NCBI RefSeq assembly: GCF_016745395.1
Contig: NZ_JAERVJ010000010.1
Coordinates: 132,797-196,796 of the forward strand
Length of the DNA stretch: 64,000 nucleotides
Direction of reading: 5' to 3'
DNA from: Methylocystis sp. Sn-Cys
Lineage (GTDB): Bacteria > Pseudomonadota > Alphaproteobacteria > Rhizobiales > Beijerinckiaceae
Shown: in pieces, positions 35,915 to 44,831 of the stretch
How the letters are laid out: every line of letters starts with the position of its first letter
Position numbering within the stretch: position 1 is the first letter of the stretch
Made by a program: the position numbers and the translations under genes
Notes under the pieces: generated by a model
The model's database searches: none
Seen by the model: the letters and a program-made list of their open reading frames with translations, nothing else
What the model was told of the DNA's origin: nothing

Positions 35915-36966
35915 TTGCGATCCCCACGCAGAAGGATTTCGATGCGGCGGTTAGCTGGAGCGAGCGGCGCTTCAGGCGTCTTCAGGCGTCGATCGGCATA
36001 GCCGGAAATTCTCGTCACGCGCGCTTCGGGCAGCCCGCCACGCACAAGCATGTAAAGGACCATGTTGGCGCGATCGGCGGATAATCGCCAGTTATCATAC
36101 GACCCAGACTTGTAGGCGCGTCCATCTGTATGGCCGCCGATTTCTATATTGCCGGGGCGCTTTGTCAGAACGCCGCCGATTTTTTGCAGAATGCGGACCA
36201 ACTGCGGCTTCGGCTTAATCGAACCGACGTCGAACATTGAAAAGTTGGCGTCGTCCGTCAGGCTGATCAACACGCCGTCTTCGACGCCTTTCACCTCGAG
36301 TTTCGGGACCGCGTGCGTTCCCTGCGCTTCGGCCTTGATGACCGTTTCGATCGCGCTCCCGACTGCGGCGTTGGCGTTGGCGTTGGCGTCGGCCTTGGTT
36401 GGAGTGGTGGTAGCGGGTTGGTTTTGTCGTTCTTGCGCATCGCTTTTTTTCTGCGGGCTCGATTTCGGCGCGCTCGCAGCGGCCTCGTCGGGCATTGCCC
36501 GCTGATCCATACGATCGAATGGATCAGGCAGCGTATTGCCGGGTGATCCGGCCCCTGCGCCAGGAGGGGGATCGAGCTTGGCGATCGCATCGAGCGCCTT
36601 GATCGGATCTTTGTGCAGAGAGGCGGCGTCCGCCTCCGCCGTATCCTGGCCCGACTGCCGCTGATTTGAAGATTTGTCCTCAACGGTACGCTGCATGCTC
36701 GAGCCCTGACCACTATCCTTGGGATCTTGAAGACCTTTTTTGGCGGGTTTCGAGTCGACGAGTTGCACCGGATTGAAATATTGGACAATCGACGCTTTCG
36801 TCTCCTTCGTGGTGGAGTTGATCAGCCACATCACGAGAAAAAACGCCATCATCGCCGTCATGAAGTCCGCGAAGGCAAGCTTCCAAACGCCGCCGTGATG
36901 ATCCTCTTCGCCATCGCCGTGCCGCTTGCGGACAATAATCACGTCATTCGGGTCTTCGCGGCTCAT
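35911..36966 (-). CDS. motB: Flagellar stator protein MotB
   Basis: MotB anchors the stator to peptidoglycan. The 351-residue product has the membrane segment FADFMTAMMAFFLVMWLI with the proton-binding Asp34, a long low-complexity periplasmic linker with an Ala/Asn repeat (ANANANAAVG), and a C-terminal OmpA domain (FDVGSIKPKPQ, then IEIGGHTDGRAY and SADRANMVLYMLV). It overlaps motC by 4 bases. Its partner motA is at 7416. Confidence 0.96.
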   Translation of the reverse strand: MSREDPNDVIIVRKRHGDGEEDHHGGVWKLAFADFMTAMMAFFLVMWLINSTTKETKASIVQYFNPVQLVDSKPAKKGLQDPKDSGQGSSMQRTVEDKSSNQRQSGQDTAEADAASLHKDPIKALDAIAKLDPPPGAGAGSPGNTLPDPFDRMDQRAMPDEAAASAPKSSPQKKSDAQERQNQPATTTPTKADANANANAAVGSAIETVIKAEAQGTHAVPKLEVKGVEDGVLISLTDDANFSMFDVGSIKPKPQLVRILQKIGGVLTKRPGNIEIGGHTDGRAYKSGSYDNWRLSADRANMVLYMLVRGGLPEARVTRISGYADRRLKTPEAPLAPANRRIEILLRGDRN

Positions 36967-36972
36967 TGTCGG

Positions 36973-37620
36973 TTATTCTCCATTGCGCAGACGCCGGACC
37001 CATTCTTCCATGCGCGTTTCGATAAGCGTGCTGTTTATTTTCGCTGCGATGTCGACGCCGTCCGTCTCGACCGTGCGCAACGATATCTGTTCTCGGGACA
37101 AGCGCTCTTTCACGACGTCGAGCAGGTCGGGCGGTCCGTGCAGTTCGACGAGCGGATTTGCCTCGTCCAGAGCGGCCGAACGCACTGTCTCGATAAAGTC
37201 TTCCAGCGAACGCGTGAGCGCACTGTGTGTCAGGAATGGCGTCAATATATGCCCGAGCGCGTCACGAATGTTCCCGAGGCACGATTCGATGTCGTGTTGG
37301 ATCACCTGCGCGATTCGTGTTCCTTCTTCCTCCGCCCATGTGGCTCGAAGGGCTTCCAACCGCTGGTCGAATGCTTCACGCTCTTTTTCGAACGCCTGCC
37401 GTTCCTCTTCGAGCTTCGCCTCGTATTCTCGTTCGAGTTCGGCTCGCAGCTCCTCCCTCGCCTTTTCCCTTTCTTCGGCAAGGAGATCTTCGCTGGGCGG
37501 CGTGTCGGCCTCCAGGGCGAACATGGGCGCTGCCTCTGGAATCGCGAAAACCTGTTCGGCCTCCGCCATCCCAGCGTCGAAGTTGGTAAGATAGGACCCG
37601 ATCGGGCGAAGCTGTATCAT
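36973..37620 (-). CDS. fliH: Flagellar export regulator FliH
   Basis: FliH binds FliI and the C ring. The 215-residue product has an acidic N-terminus, a charged helix over about residues 45-95 (EEREKAREELRAELEREYEA), and a FliH-type C-terminal domain (residues ~100-210). It overlaps fliF by 4 bases and precedes motB. Assignment is by position and coiled-coil nature; FliH sequences are poorly conserved. Confidence 0.75.
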   Translation of the reverse strand: MIQLRPIGSYLTNFDAGMAEAEQVFAIPEAAPMFALEADTPPSEDLLAEEREKAREELRAELEREYEAKLEEERQAFEKEREAFDQRLEALRATWAEEEGTRIAQVIQHDIESCLGNIRDALGHILTPFLTHSALTRSLEDFIETVRSAALDEANPLVELHGPPDLLDVVKERLSREQISLRTVETDGVDIAAKINSTLIETRMEEWVRRLRNGE

Positions 37621-39269
37621 GCCGCTTCATCCGATCGCATCCACCGTTTCAGAACCGAAGCGGCCTGCATTTCATCTATTTCGATGAGCTGCTCCAGCTT
37701 TTGGCGCGACGAGACGCGCCCCATTCCCCCAATTCCGGCGAAGGGTTCGAGATCAGAGTCGAACGCCAGAGTCGGCGCGTTCATCTGCGGGAGCAGACCT
37801 TCATCCTCGTCCCCCGCTGCTTCACTTTCAATTCCGAGCAATGGAGAAGACTGAAGGGAATTGACCTGGGGCGCTTCGGCGAGGAGGGCGCGCGTTGCCG
37901 GCATGAGGCCGAAGATGACGAGGGCTGCGGTGATCGCGAGCATCGTGGCCGCGTTGATCATCGTGCCAAAGTAGTGACTCAGAGTCTCGATGATCCCAGG
38001 CGACTCGACCGGGTTCATCTCGTGCTCATTGAAGGTGAACTCGACGGCCGAAACCTTCAGGACGTCGCCCCGCTCTTTTCTGACGCCAGCGGCGGACGCC
38101 ACGATCTGCTCGATTTCCTTCACCTGCCGCTCGATCACATCCGCGCTCGGCGCCGGCTTGCCTGCCTCCGCCAGAGCCGCCCGGTTGATCAAAACCGCGA
38201 TCGCCAGATTTTCAACCGTGTAACCGCCGCTGACCGTCGTGACGGTCTTCGTCGAAACCTCGTAATTGGTGAGTTCCTCGTGCTTTTTGTTTTCGTCGTT
38301 GGATTGCTTTCCGTCTCCGCTTTGTTGCGGCGGTTGCGGGACGTTTCTTTCAACAGTTGTGGGCGACGAGTTGCTGGCGTTTTGCGAGAGCGACGACTCC
38401 TTCACCGTGCGCGTCGAACGCTCGACCTTCGACTCGGGATCGTAGATCGTCTCATTGGTTTGGCGGCGATCGGTATTCACCCTCGCGCGCACGCTCACTT
38501 GAAAATTTGGAAGACGCAGATAGGGAGTCAATGTGCGTCGAACATTGTCCTGAATGTCTTTTGCGACGCTTTTCTCGAGCGCCAGCGTTTTGGTCGGAAC
38601 GGCTTCCGACGGATCGCCGTCTGTGGCGGAGAGGATCATTCCATCGGTGTTGAGCACCGTGACTTGGTCGATCGACATGCCGGGCATCGCAGAGGCCACC
38701 AGATGGCGAATGGCATGCGCGGCGCTCGAGTCGTCCGGACCTTCGGTCCGTATCACAACCGATGCAGATGGGGGTTGTTTGGCGCGGCGGAACGAACCTT
38801 CGTCGGGCATGACGATATGGACGCGCGCGGCCTTCACGCCCCGCATCGACTGGATGGTTCGAGCAAGCTCCCCTTCGATCGCTCGAACGCGCGTGACCTC
38901 CTGCATGAAAGACGTCAGGCCCAGAGCGCCGACCTTGTCGAACAGCTCATATCCAGCGTTGGCGCTCTGCGGCAGGCCGCGCTCGGCCAACAGCATGCGC
39001 GCGCGGCCTGTCTGTCCATAAGGGACCAGAACGGCGGTGCCCTCCGGATTGACGTCGAATGTGACGCCCATCTCCTTCAAAGCGGCGCCGATCCTGCTCA
39101 CGTCGTCGCGATCGAGGCCGGCGTAGAGGGTCTCTTCGTTGGGTCGCGACAGATAATAGGTCCCAGCCAGCACGACGCTGACAATCAAGCCGAACACCAA
39201 TGCGAGAGCCGCCAGCTTCTTGCTTCCGAGGCTCTTTAGATTGTCCAAGACGAGCGAAACTTGTTCCAT
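37617..39269 (-). CDS. fliF: Flagellar MS-ring protein FliF
   Basis: FliF forms the MS ring. The 550-residue product has a first membrane segment (LAALALVFGLIVSVVLAGTY), a ring-building domain with LYAGLDRDDVSRIGAALKEM and ERGLPQSANAGYELFD, a Gln/Ser/Pro-rich loop, a second membrane segment near residue 450 (MLAITAALVIFGLMPATRAL), and a FliG-binding acidic tail. It heads the fliF-fliH-motB-motC-fliK-transglycosylase operon, 46 bases after the first flagellin gene. Confidence 0.97.
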   Translation of the reverse strand: MEQVSLVLDNLKSLGSKKLAALALVFGLIVSVVLAGTYYLSRPNEETLYAGLDRDDVSRIGAALKEMGVTFDVNPEGTAVLVPYGQTGRARMLLAERGLPQSANAGYELFDKVGALGLTSFMQEVTRVRAIEGELARTIQSMRGVKAARVHIVMPDEGSFRRAKQPPSASVVIRTEGPDDSSAAHAIRHLVASAMPGMSIDQVTVLNTDGMILSATDGDPSEAVPTKTLALEKSVAKDIQDNVRRTLTPYLRLPNFQVSVRARVNTDRRQTNETIYDPESKVERSTRTVKESSLSQNASNSSPTTVERNVPQPPQQSGDGKQSNDENKKHEELTNYEVSTKTVTTVSGGYTVENLAIAVLINRAALAEAGKPAPSADVIERQVKEIEQIVASAAGVRKERGDVLKVSAVEFTFNEHEMNPVESPGIIETLSHYFGTMINAATMLAITAALVIFGLMPATRALLAEAPQVNSLQSSPLLGIESEAAGDEDEGLLPQMNAPTLAFDSDLEPFAGIGGMGRVSSRQKLEQLIEIDEMQAASVLKRWMRSDEAA

Positions 39270-39315
39270 CGAGGCAAACTTCTGCTTTCGGGCCGGGATA
39301 AAAGATCAGATTGTG

Positions 39316-40206
39316 TTATTGGAACAGCTTCATGATGAGCTGGGAGTTTTGATTGGCGATCGATACGGATTGAACGCCAAGCTGTTGCCGGGTCTGAAGG
39401 GCCTGGAGTCGAGTCGAAACCTCGTTCATATCCGCGTCCACAAGAGAGCTGATTCCCGTCTTCAGGGCGTCGTGGAGCGACTGCGTAAATGTTATTTGCA
39501 ACGAGACTCGCGACTGCACCGCGCCGATCTGCGAGGCGTAATCGGCTAGCTTGGCGATGACCAAATCCGCGTTGGAAAGCGTGTCGGCGGCCACGGCCGA
39601 ACCGATATTCGCGGCGTTGAGGTTGGTGAAGTCGGTCGCCGTGACGGCGCCGATCGCCTGCGCCGATTCCAGCAACCCCGCGCCGGAGCTGACGAGGGCC
39701 GTCGTGAGCAAGTCGATCGTGCCGGTTTGAGAGGGCGCGGCGCCGCCATTGTTCTTGTAGGACGTAATGAAGCTCACCTTACCGGCCGCGGCGGTCGAAC
39801 CGTCGAGCAGATTGAGGCCCATGAGCGACGCAGAAGCGACGATGCTCGACAACTGCTGGCCAAGCTGAGTGAGGTAGGAGCCAATCTTATCGAGGTCCGC
39901 CCCGGGCGTCTGAGCCTGTACGACAGCGTTCTTGATGCTGTCCATGACCGAGATAGCGCTGGTCACCGCACCAGAGGCTACGGCCAGAATCGAGACGCTT
40001 TCGCCCAAGGAGTCGTGCAGCACGCTGGTGACGCCTTGATCCGAGCCCATGGTTGTGGCGATCGCCCATGTCGAGGCGTTATCCGAGGCCGCGGAAACTT
40101 TGAGGCCGGTGGAAATTTCCCTTTGGGCGTCGCCAAGGGACATCTGGGTCGAACGCAGCATTTGAAGCGCAAGCAAGGACGAAGGATTAGTCAAAATGCT
40201 GGACAT
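39316..40206 (-). CDS. Flagellin A
   Basis: A short flagellin of 296 residues: D0/D1 N-terminal part (LRSTQMSLGDAQREISTGLK, SAASDNASTWAIATTMGSD), a small central region, and the C-terminal part SSLVDADMNEVSTRLQALQ with the final SIANQNSQLIMKLFQ. It is one of two tandem paralogues; the upstream copy is at 40413. Its upstream region carries a TTAA array (40307-40344) and a GATAATTCTTATC palindrome (40270-40282). No convincing terminator lies before fliF. Confidence 0.96.
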   Translation of the reverse strand: MSSILTNPSSLLALQMLRSTQMSLGDAQREISTGLKVSAASDNASTWAIATTMGSDQGVTSVLHDSLGESVSILAVASGAVTSAISVMDSIKNAVVQAQTPGADLDKIGSYLTQLGQQLSSIVASASLMGLNLLDGSTAAAGKVSFITSYKNNGGAAPSQTGTIDLLTTALVSSGAGLLESAQAIGAVTATDFTNLNAANIGSAVAADTLSNADLVIAKLADYASQIGAVQSRVSLQITFTQSLHDALKTGISSLVDADMNEVSTRLQALQTRQQLGVQSVSIANQNSQLIMKLFQ

Positions 40207-40306
40207 GCCGGCCTTTCCGAATCTCTCGGGCGCGAGGACTGCCAGATGCTCGCCCCGGCCCTTCGGAAGGATAATTCTTATCTAGCCTTGTGCGAGGCTG
40301 CCCGCA

Positions 40307-40344
40307 TTAATGTAAAAATTAACAGACAGTTAAACGACGCTTAA
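40307..40344. promoter_or_regulatory. Tandem TTAA array, possible CtrA boxes
   Basis: Four TTAA tetramers stand at 40307, 40319, 40330 and 40341, spaced by 8, 7 and 7 bases. The last two spacings give two overlapping TTAA-N7-TTAA sites, the consensus half-site arrangement for CtrA in alphaproteobacteria. The array is 100-140 bases upstream of the flagellin at 39316-40206, so it may control it. CtrA itself is not in the window. Confidence 0.6.
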
Positions 40345-40386
40345 CAAAAAATAAACAAAATGGCCACCCGATCGCCTCGGGCGGCC
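40345..40386 (-). terminator. Rho-independent terminator after the second flagellin
   Basis: Read on the minus strand, a 10-bp stem (with one G-T pair) formed by 40377-40386 and 40362-40371, loop of five bases, is followed by a long T-rich run at 40345-40360. It should end the transcript of the flagellin at 40413-41324. Confidence 0.85.
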
Positions 40387-40412
40387 ACCTATTTCTTTCT
40401 CGGTGAGAAAGA

Positions 40413-41324
40413 TTACTGGAACAGCTTGAGAATCAGCTGCGAGTTCTGGTTGGCGATCGAGAGAGACTGAACGCCGAGCTGCTGCTGGGTCTGGAGCGCT
40501 TGAAGGCGCGTCGAAACCTCGTTCATGTCGGCGTCGACGAGCGAGCTCACGCCCGAGGTCAAAGCGTCATTCAGCGACTGAACGAAGGCCGCCTGCGAGG
40601 CGACGCGCGACTGAACGGCGCCGATCTGCGAGGCGTAGGTGGTCAGATCAGCGATCACCTTATCGACATTGGACAGCGTGTCCGCCACGGTGCCCGCGGC
40701 CACGTCGGCGGCGCTGAGGCTCGTGAAGTTGGTCGTCGCGGTCGAGCCGACCGCCGTCGCGGCTTGCAGAATGCCGGTGCCGCCAGCGTTGGTGAGATCC
40801 GTCGTGGCAAGGGAGATGAAGCCCACGCTGGACGCAGCGGCGCCGCTGTTATTCTTATAGGAGGCAGTGAAGTTCACGCCAGGTACCGCGCCGCCCGCAA
40901 CAGTGGTCGTCGTCGAGCCATCCAGCATATTAATGCCGGTGATGCTCGCCGAAGAGACGACGCTCGAGAGCTGCTGGCCGAGCTGAGCGAGCTTGGTGCC
41001 GATTTTGGCGAGGTCAGCGCCGGGCGTCAGGGCCTGGGCGACAGTGTCCTTGATGCTGTTCACGACCGAGATCGCGCCGGTCAGCGCATTGGCGGCGACG
41101 TTCAGCGTCGAACCGGCGAAATTCAGCGAGTCGCTCAGCGTGGACATCACGCCCTTGTCCGACTTCATCGTTTCGGCGATCGACCAAGTCGAGGCGTTGT
41201 CGGAGGCGCTGGAGATTTTCAGACCGGTCGAAATTTGCTTCTGGGCGACGCTCAGCGAATTCTGCGTGTTGCGCAGAGACTGCAGCGCGGTGATGGCTGA
41301 CGGGTTGGTGTTGATGCTCGACAT
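40413..41324 (-). CDS. Flagellin B
   Basis: A 303-residue flagellin, paralogue of the downstream copy: LRNTQNSLSVAQKQISTGLK at the N-terminus, the internal INMLDGSTTT, and C-terminal SSLVDADMNEVSTRLQALQT with SIANQNSQLILKLFQ. The two genes share their terminal domains closely; the central loops differ. It has its own terminator. The lack of fliD and fliS nearby is usual for short alphaproteobacterial flagellins. Confidence 0.96.
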   Translation of the reverse strand: MSSINTNPSAITALQSLRNTQNSLSVAQKQISTGLKISSASDNASTWSIAETMKSDKGVMSTLSDSLNFAGSTLNVAANALTGAISVVNSIKDTVAQALTPGADLAKIGTKLAQLGQQLSSVVSSASITGINMLDGSTTTTVAGGAVPGVNFTASYKNNSGAAASSVGFISLATTDLTNAGGTGILQAATAVGSTATTNFTSLSAADVAAGTVADTLSNVDKVIADLTTYASQIGAVQSRVASQAAFVQSLNDALTSGVSSLVDADMNEVSTRLQALQTQQQLGVQSLSIANQNSQLILKLFQ

Positions 41325-41637
41325 GACTCGTCGATCCCTTTCGATAAATCTTTACAAGAGGGACATACCGGACTTCCACCGGTTCGACGGAATTGGCGTC
41401 ATGCCTCGGAAACTCGATCCGATCCGTTGTCTTCATCGGAGGCGTCGCTGATTTCAACGCCCGCTCGACAGCTCGACAGTCTCATTCCGGCGAGCCACGA
41501 GCAAATGAATACACGGCCTATAATTAAGAATGCGTTTAACCGGTCTCAGCGCGCCTTTCTGCCGGACGCGTCACCAGGATGCTACGTGCGAGGCTGGAAA
41601 CCAACTGCAGGACCTTCCAAGGCCTTTCCCAGGAGCG

Positions 41638-42267
41638 TCAAGCGGACTTTTTATAAGCCAATTCGCGCGCGGCGACGCCTTGCTCGCTTTTGGACTCGCA
41701 GCCGAGGGCAGCCGCGTAGCGGTTCGCAAGTTCGTTTGCGCGTTTGACGAAGCGGGTCGGCTCACTCGGCGAATCGAACATGCCGCTCATCAGAAAGCTG
41801 AACTCGCGCAAATCTCTCGGGCTGTAACCCTTGTTCAATACGCAGTCCAGCGCCACGACGTCCCGTTGATCCAAATCGGCGTCGCCCGCGATTCTCGCCA
41901 GATCCTCCCGGCAAGCGCCCCGATGCGCCGAGAGGGCGGGTTCCGTTGGGATCCTCTTTCGAAAAAAGGGAGAAGCCAGCACGGCGGTCCAACCCGACGT
42001 TTTTGCCCAGCCTTGGGGCGCAGCGCTTGCCTCCAGAACCTTGTCGCGCGCCTTGAAATCGACAAGGGACACACAGGGACGTTCCGCGATGAGTCGACGC
42101 AGCTCCTGCGCAGCGGTGCGCGCCGCCTCGATGGCCTCGTCGCCGGCAAGACGTCGCCGACAAAGGCTGCCGATTTCCATCAGCTTCAGCCGTAGCACCG
42201 CCGGTCCGGCCTTCTCGATGAACTCCTTCTCGACCTGCAGGATTTCGAAAGCTTCATCGGCGGTCAT
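41638..42267 (-). CDS. Unknown protein downstream of fliI
   Basis: I do not recognise this ~209-residue protein. It starts best at the ATG at 42267 (GAGG seven bases upstream); the long frame upstream to 42438 overlaps dispersed repeat copy 3 and is not coding-like. The sequence is helical (MTADEAFEILQVEKEFIEKA, later ELRRLIAERPCVSLVDFKAR) with a middle Pro/Gly-richer part. It lies after fliI on the same strand with the repeat between. A flagellar role is inferred only from place. Confidence 0.55.
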   Translation of the reverse strand: MTADEAFEILQVEKEFIEKAGPAVLRLKLMEIGSLCRRRLAGDEAIEAARTAAQELRRLIAERPCVSLVDFKARDKVLEASAAPQGWAKTSGWTAVLASPFFRKRIPTEPALSAHRGACREDLARIAGDADLDQRDVVALDCVLNKGYSPRDLREFSFLMSGMFDSPSEPTRFVKRANELANRYAAALGCESKSEQGVAARELAYKKSA

Positions 42268-42423
42268 GGACATCCTCGATCGCGCCGCCCCTCGAGGGAG
42301 ACATTCCGAAACATCTCGGTCGTTGCGCTTCATCAAATGTATACGGCGCAGCTTTCGCGAAGCTGGACCCTGCCAGGGGCTCCGACGCCGCTTTGGCCCG
42401 GTCGCGAAGGCATGGCCTGGCGC

Positions 42424-42534
42424 GGGCGCACTGCGCAAAGTTGATAGACTTCAGCGGAAAAGAATGCGCTCCAGCTTTTTGAATCTGCGGGTTTTCTCAT
42501 CGCTCGCACTATTCCGTGCGAGCGCAAAGCGCGC
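42424..42534 (+). repeat. Dispersed hairpin repeat, copy 3
   Basis: Third copy of the element: GGGCGCA and ATGCGCTCC flank the inner AAGTTGATAGACTT, and a second hairpin CGCTCGCAC / GTGCGAGCG is at 42501-42524. It sits in the gap after fliI, in the same plus-strand orientation as the other copies. Confidence 0.8.
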
Positions 42535-42546
42535 CAGGCGGAGACC

Positions 42547-43878
42547 TCACCCTCCTCCGCGATTGATCCGCTCCGCCAATTCTTCGAGCGCCACAACGGC
42601 TGGCGGGTCTTTAGGAGCTTGCCGCAGGGCGTCATATACGACCGGCGAGAGGACGACCGCGCGATCGAGCTCGGCGTCCACGCCAGCGTGATACCCGCCG
42701 AGCATGCGCAAATCGCGCGTTTCCTCGAATTTCGCGAGCATGGATTTCAGCCGCATCACCATCTCGCGTTCGTCTGGCGTCCAGACGCGATCGGCAAGGC
42801 GAGAGATGGATTTGAGAAGGTTTATCGCCGGATAGCGGCCCTGTTCGGCGATTTCTCGGTCGAGAACGATATGCCCATCGAGCGTGCCTCGGATGCAATC
42901 GGCGATGGGATCATTATGGTTGTCGCCGTCCACGAGGACGGAATAAATTCCCGTCACGGCGCCCACGCCATCCTCGCCGGGCCCCGCGCGTTCGAGCAGG
43001 CGCGGCAGGTCGGCAAAAACGCTTGGCGTGTAGCCGTTGGCGACAGGCGGCTCGCCCGACGCCAACGCCACTTCGCGCGCGGCGTGGGCATAGCGCGTCA
43101 CCGAGTCGACGATCAAAACCACAGAGGCGCCCGCGTCTCGGAAAAACTCGGCAATCGTAGTGGCGGTCAGCGGGGCCATTCGCCGCATCATCGGGCTTTC
43201 GTCGGCGGTGGCGACGATCGTGACGACGCCGCCGGGGTTGGCGGAGATCACCGTGTCCACGAAATCGCGCACTTCGCGTCCGCGCTCGCCGACCAGACAA
43301 ATCACCGCGACAGAAAAACCACCCGCGCGGGACAGCATTTCCAGCAAAGTGGACTTGCCGACTCCCGAACCCGCGAAAATGCCGATCCTTTGGCCCTCAC
43401 AGATCGGCGTGAATGCGTCGATCGCCCGGACGCCTGTACGCAATGGTTTCGTGATCGGCGTTCTGCGCATTGCCGCGGGCGGGGGCGCATCCAGGTAATA
43501 AGGCTTCAGGCCGGCCGAGACAGGCCCTTGCCCATCGACCGGCCGGCCGAAAGCGTCGAGAACCCTGCCCCTCCACGACTCATGCGGCAAGAGTTCGATC
43601 GGACCGACGAAGCGCACTTTCGAACCTAGCCCGACAGGGGAATTATTTTCGAAAGCCTTGACGATGACGCCATTCTGGTCGATTCGCACGACCTGTGCGA
43701 GCGTCTCGCCGCGCGCGGTTTCCACGCCAACGCAATCGCCGAGCTTGACGAATTTCGAGAGCCCGGCCGTTCTGAAGTAAGTAGGCGTCACCTCCACCAC
43801 CGCGCCAGAGATGGCGATCTGTCGCTCCGTGCGAGCGAAAAGCTCGGCCGAACGCTGCAATTGCGCGAGTTTGGACAT
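42547..43878 (-). CDS. fliI: Flagellum-specific ATPase FliI
   Basis: FliI is the F1-like ATPase of flagellar export. The 443-residue product has the Walker A loop GIFAGSGVGKSTLLEM, the Walker B region VVLIVDSVTRYAHA, and the type III ATPase signature PSVFADLPRLLERAG. Lengths and domains are standard. It lies nine bases after flgF on the same strand; the dispersed repeat is downstream. Confidence 0.97.
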   Translation of the reverse strand: MSKLAQLQRSAELFARTERQIAISGAVVEVTPTYFRTAGLSKFVKLGDCVGVETARGETLAQVVRIDQNGVIVKAFENNSPVGLGSKVRFVGPIELLPHESWRGRVLDAFGRPVDGQGPVSAGLKPYYLDAPPPAAMRRTPITKPLRTGVRAIDAFTPICEGQRIGIFAGSGVGKSTLLEMLSRAGGFSVAVICLVGERGREVRDFVDTVISANPGGVVTIVATADESPMMRRMAPLTATTIAEFFRDAGASVVLIVDSVTRYAHAAREVALASGEPPVANGYTPSVFADLPRLLERAGPGEDGVGAVTGIYSVLVDGDNHNDPIADCIRGTLDGHIVLDREIAEQGRYPAINLLKSISRLADRVWTPDEREMVMRLKSMLAKFEETRDLRMLGGYHAGVDAELDRAVVLSPVVYDALRQAPKDPPAVVALEELAERINRGGG

Positions 43879-43887
43879 GCGGGCGCC

Positions 43888-44610
43888 TCAGGCGCCGCCG
43901 AGCGTGCGAATAGCGTTTTGCTGGGCCGAATCCAGCGTGTCGTACATGGAGGTGACATTATCGAATGATCGGGAGGTGGCGATAAGTTTTGTCAATTCCG
44001 TTATGGGATTGACATTGGCGCCCTCGAGAAACCCTTGCGACACGCCATTGACGGAAAATTCGAGAATAGGCGTCGCCGGCGTTGACGGTATCACGCTGGA
44101 GTTCGGGCCCCTTGTCAGAGCGGCGCTGGGATCTATCGAGAACAGGCCCAGGGCGCCAACCTGATTGGCCCCCTGACTGATCATGCCATCGCGGAAGATC
44201 ATCGGCGGGCCCTGCGTCGGATCGAGGACGATCGGCGCATTGCCGGCGTCCAGGACTGGAAATCCTTCGATCGTCTGGAGCTCGCCCGTTTGCAGCATCT
44301 TCAGGCGGCCATCCCGAGTGTAGGCGACGCCATTAGGGGTTCGGATCGCCAACCAACCGGATCCTTGCACGGCGACATCGAGCGGATTGTCGGTCTTTGT
44401 GACGGGACCCTGCACCGTCGAGATGAAATCCTTCCCGGTGGAAGCATAAGCAGTTTGCGCGGGGCCCGATTTGGAGAGAGCCGTCTCGAAAGAAACGCCC
44501 GCTGCACGAAATCCAACAGTATTCGCGTTGGCGACATTCATGGCAATCGTCGACATGCGCTTGTCCAGAGCGAGCTGTGACGACAAAGACACATAATAAG
44601 ACGAAAGCAT
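43888..44610 (-). CDS. flgF: Flagellar rod protein FlgF
   Basis: The 240-residue product has the axial N-terminus (LALDKRMSTIAMNVANANTV), the VQGSGWLAIRTPNGVAYTRD segment of FlgF/FlgG, and the C-terminal NPITELTKLIATSRSFDNV. It is first in the flgF-fliI unit. The 221-base region upstream is shared with the divergently transcribed ftcR. Confidence 0.93.
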   Translation of the reverse strand: MLSSYYVSLSSQLALDKRMSTIAMNVANANTVGFRAAGVSFETALSKSGPAQTAYASTGKDFISTVQGPVTKTDNPLDVAVQGSGWLAIRTPNGVAYTRDGRLKMLQTGELQTIEGFPVLDAGNAPIVLDPTQGPPMIFRDGMISQGANQVGALGLFSIDPSAALTRGPNSSVIPSTPATPILEFSVNGVSQGFLEGANVNPITELTKLIATSRSFDNVTSMYDTLDSAQQNAIRTLGGA

Positions 44611-44743
44611 TCTTGGTTCTCTTCTCGGGAACGCCGCAGGGATTCGCTCGAAAGATAACGAGCCCGCCTTACGCGAAGCTGCATTTAGCAGGCGGGGCCG
44701 ACGCCAGTAATGGCAAGCCTTGACTTAGGTCTTAGCCGTTGAC

Positions 44744-44781
44744 GACCCTCTGGGGTTACGACTACACCCAGTAGAGGGGTC
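44744..44781. promoter_or_regulatory. Imperfect dyad upstream of ftcR
   Basis: GACCC-TCT-GGGGT and a matching inverted stretch ending AGAGGGGTC form an imperfect dyad in the flgF-ftcR divergent region, 50 bases before the ftcR start. It could be an operator, possibly for FtcR itself; no further evidence is visible. Confidence 0.35.
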
Positions 44782-44831
44782 GATTCGCATGAACTGCCCG
44801 ACATGCTCGCCCATCCGCCGGGAGACGCCGA

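Noticed and set aside
37701..39239. 512-codon plus-strand frame opposite fliF
   Set aside because: It is the antisense shadow of fliF: high Arg/His content, no motif, and no room for a separate gene.
41524..41539. TTAA pair upstream of flagellin B as a CtrA box
   Set aside because: The spacing is eight bases and it lies 200 bases from the flagellin start; kept only as a weak hint.
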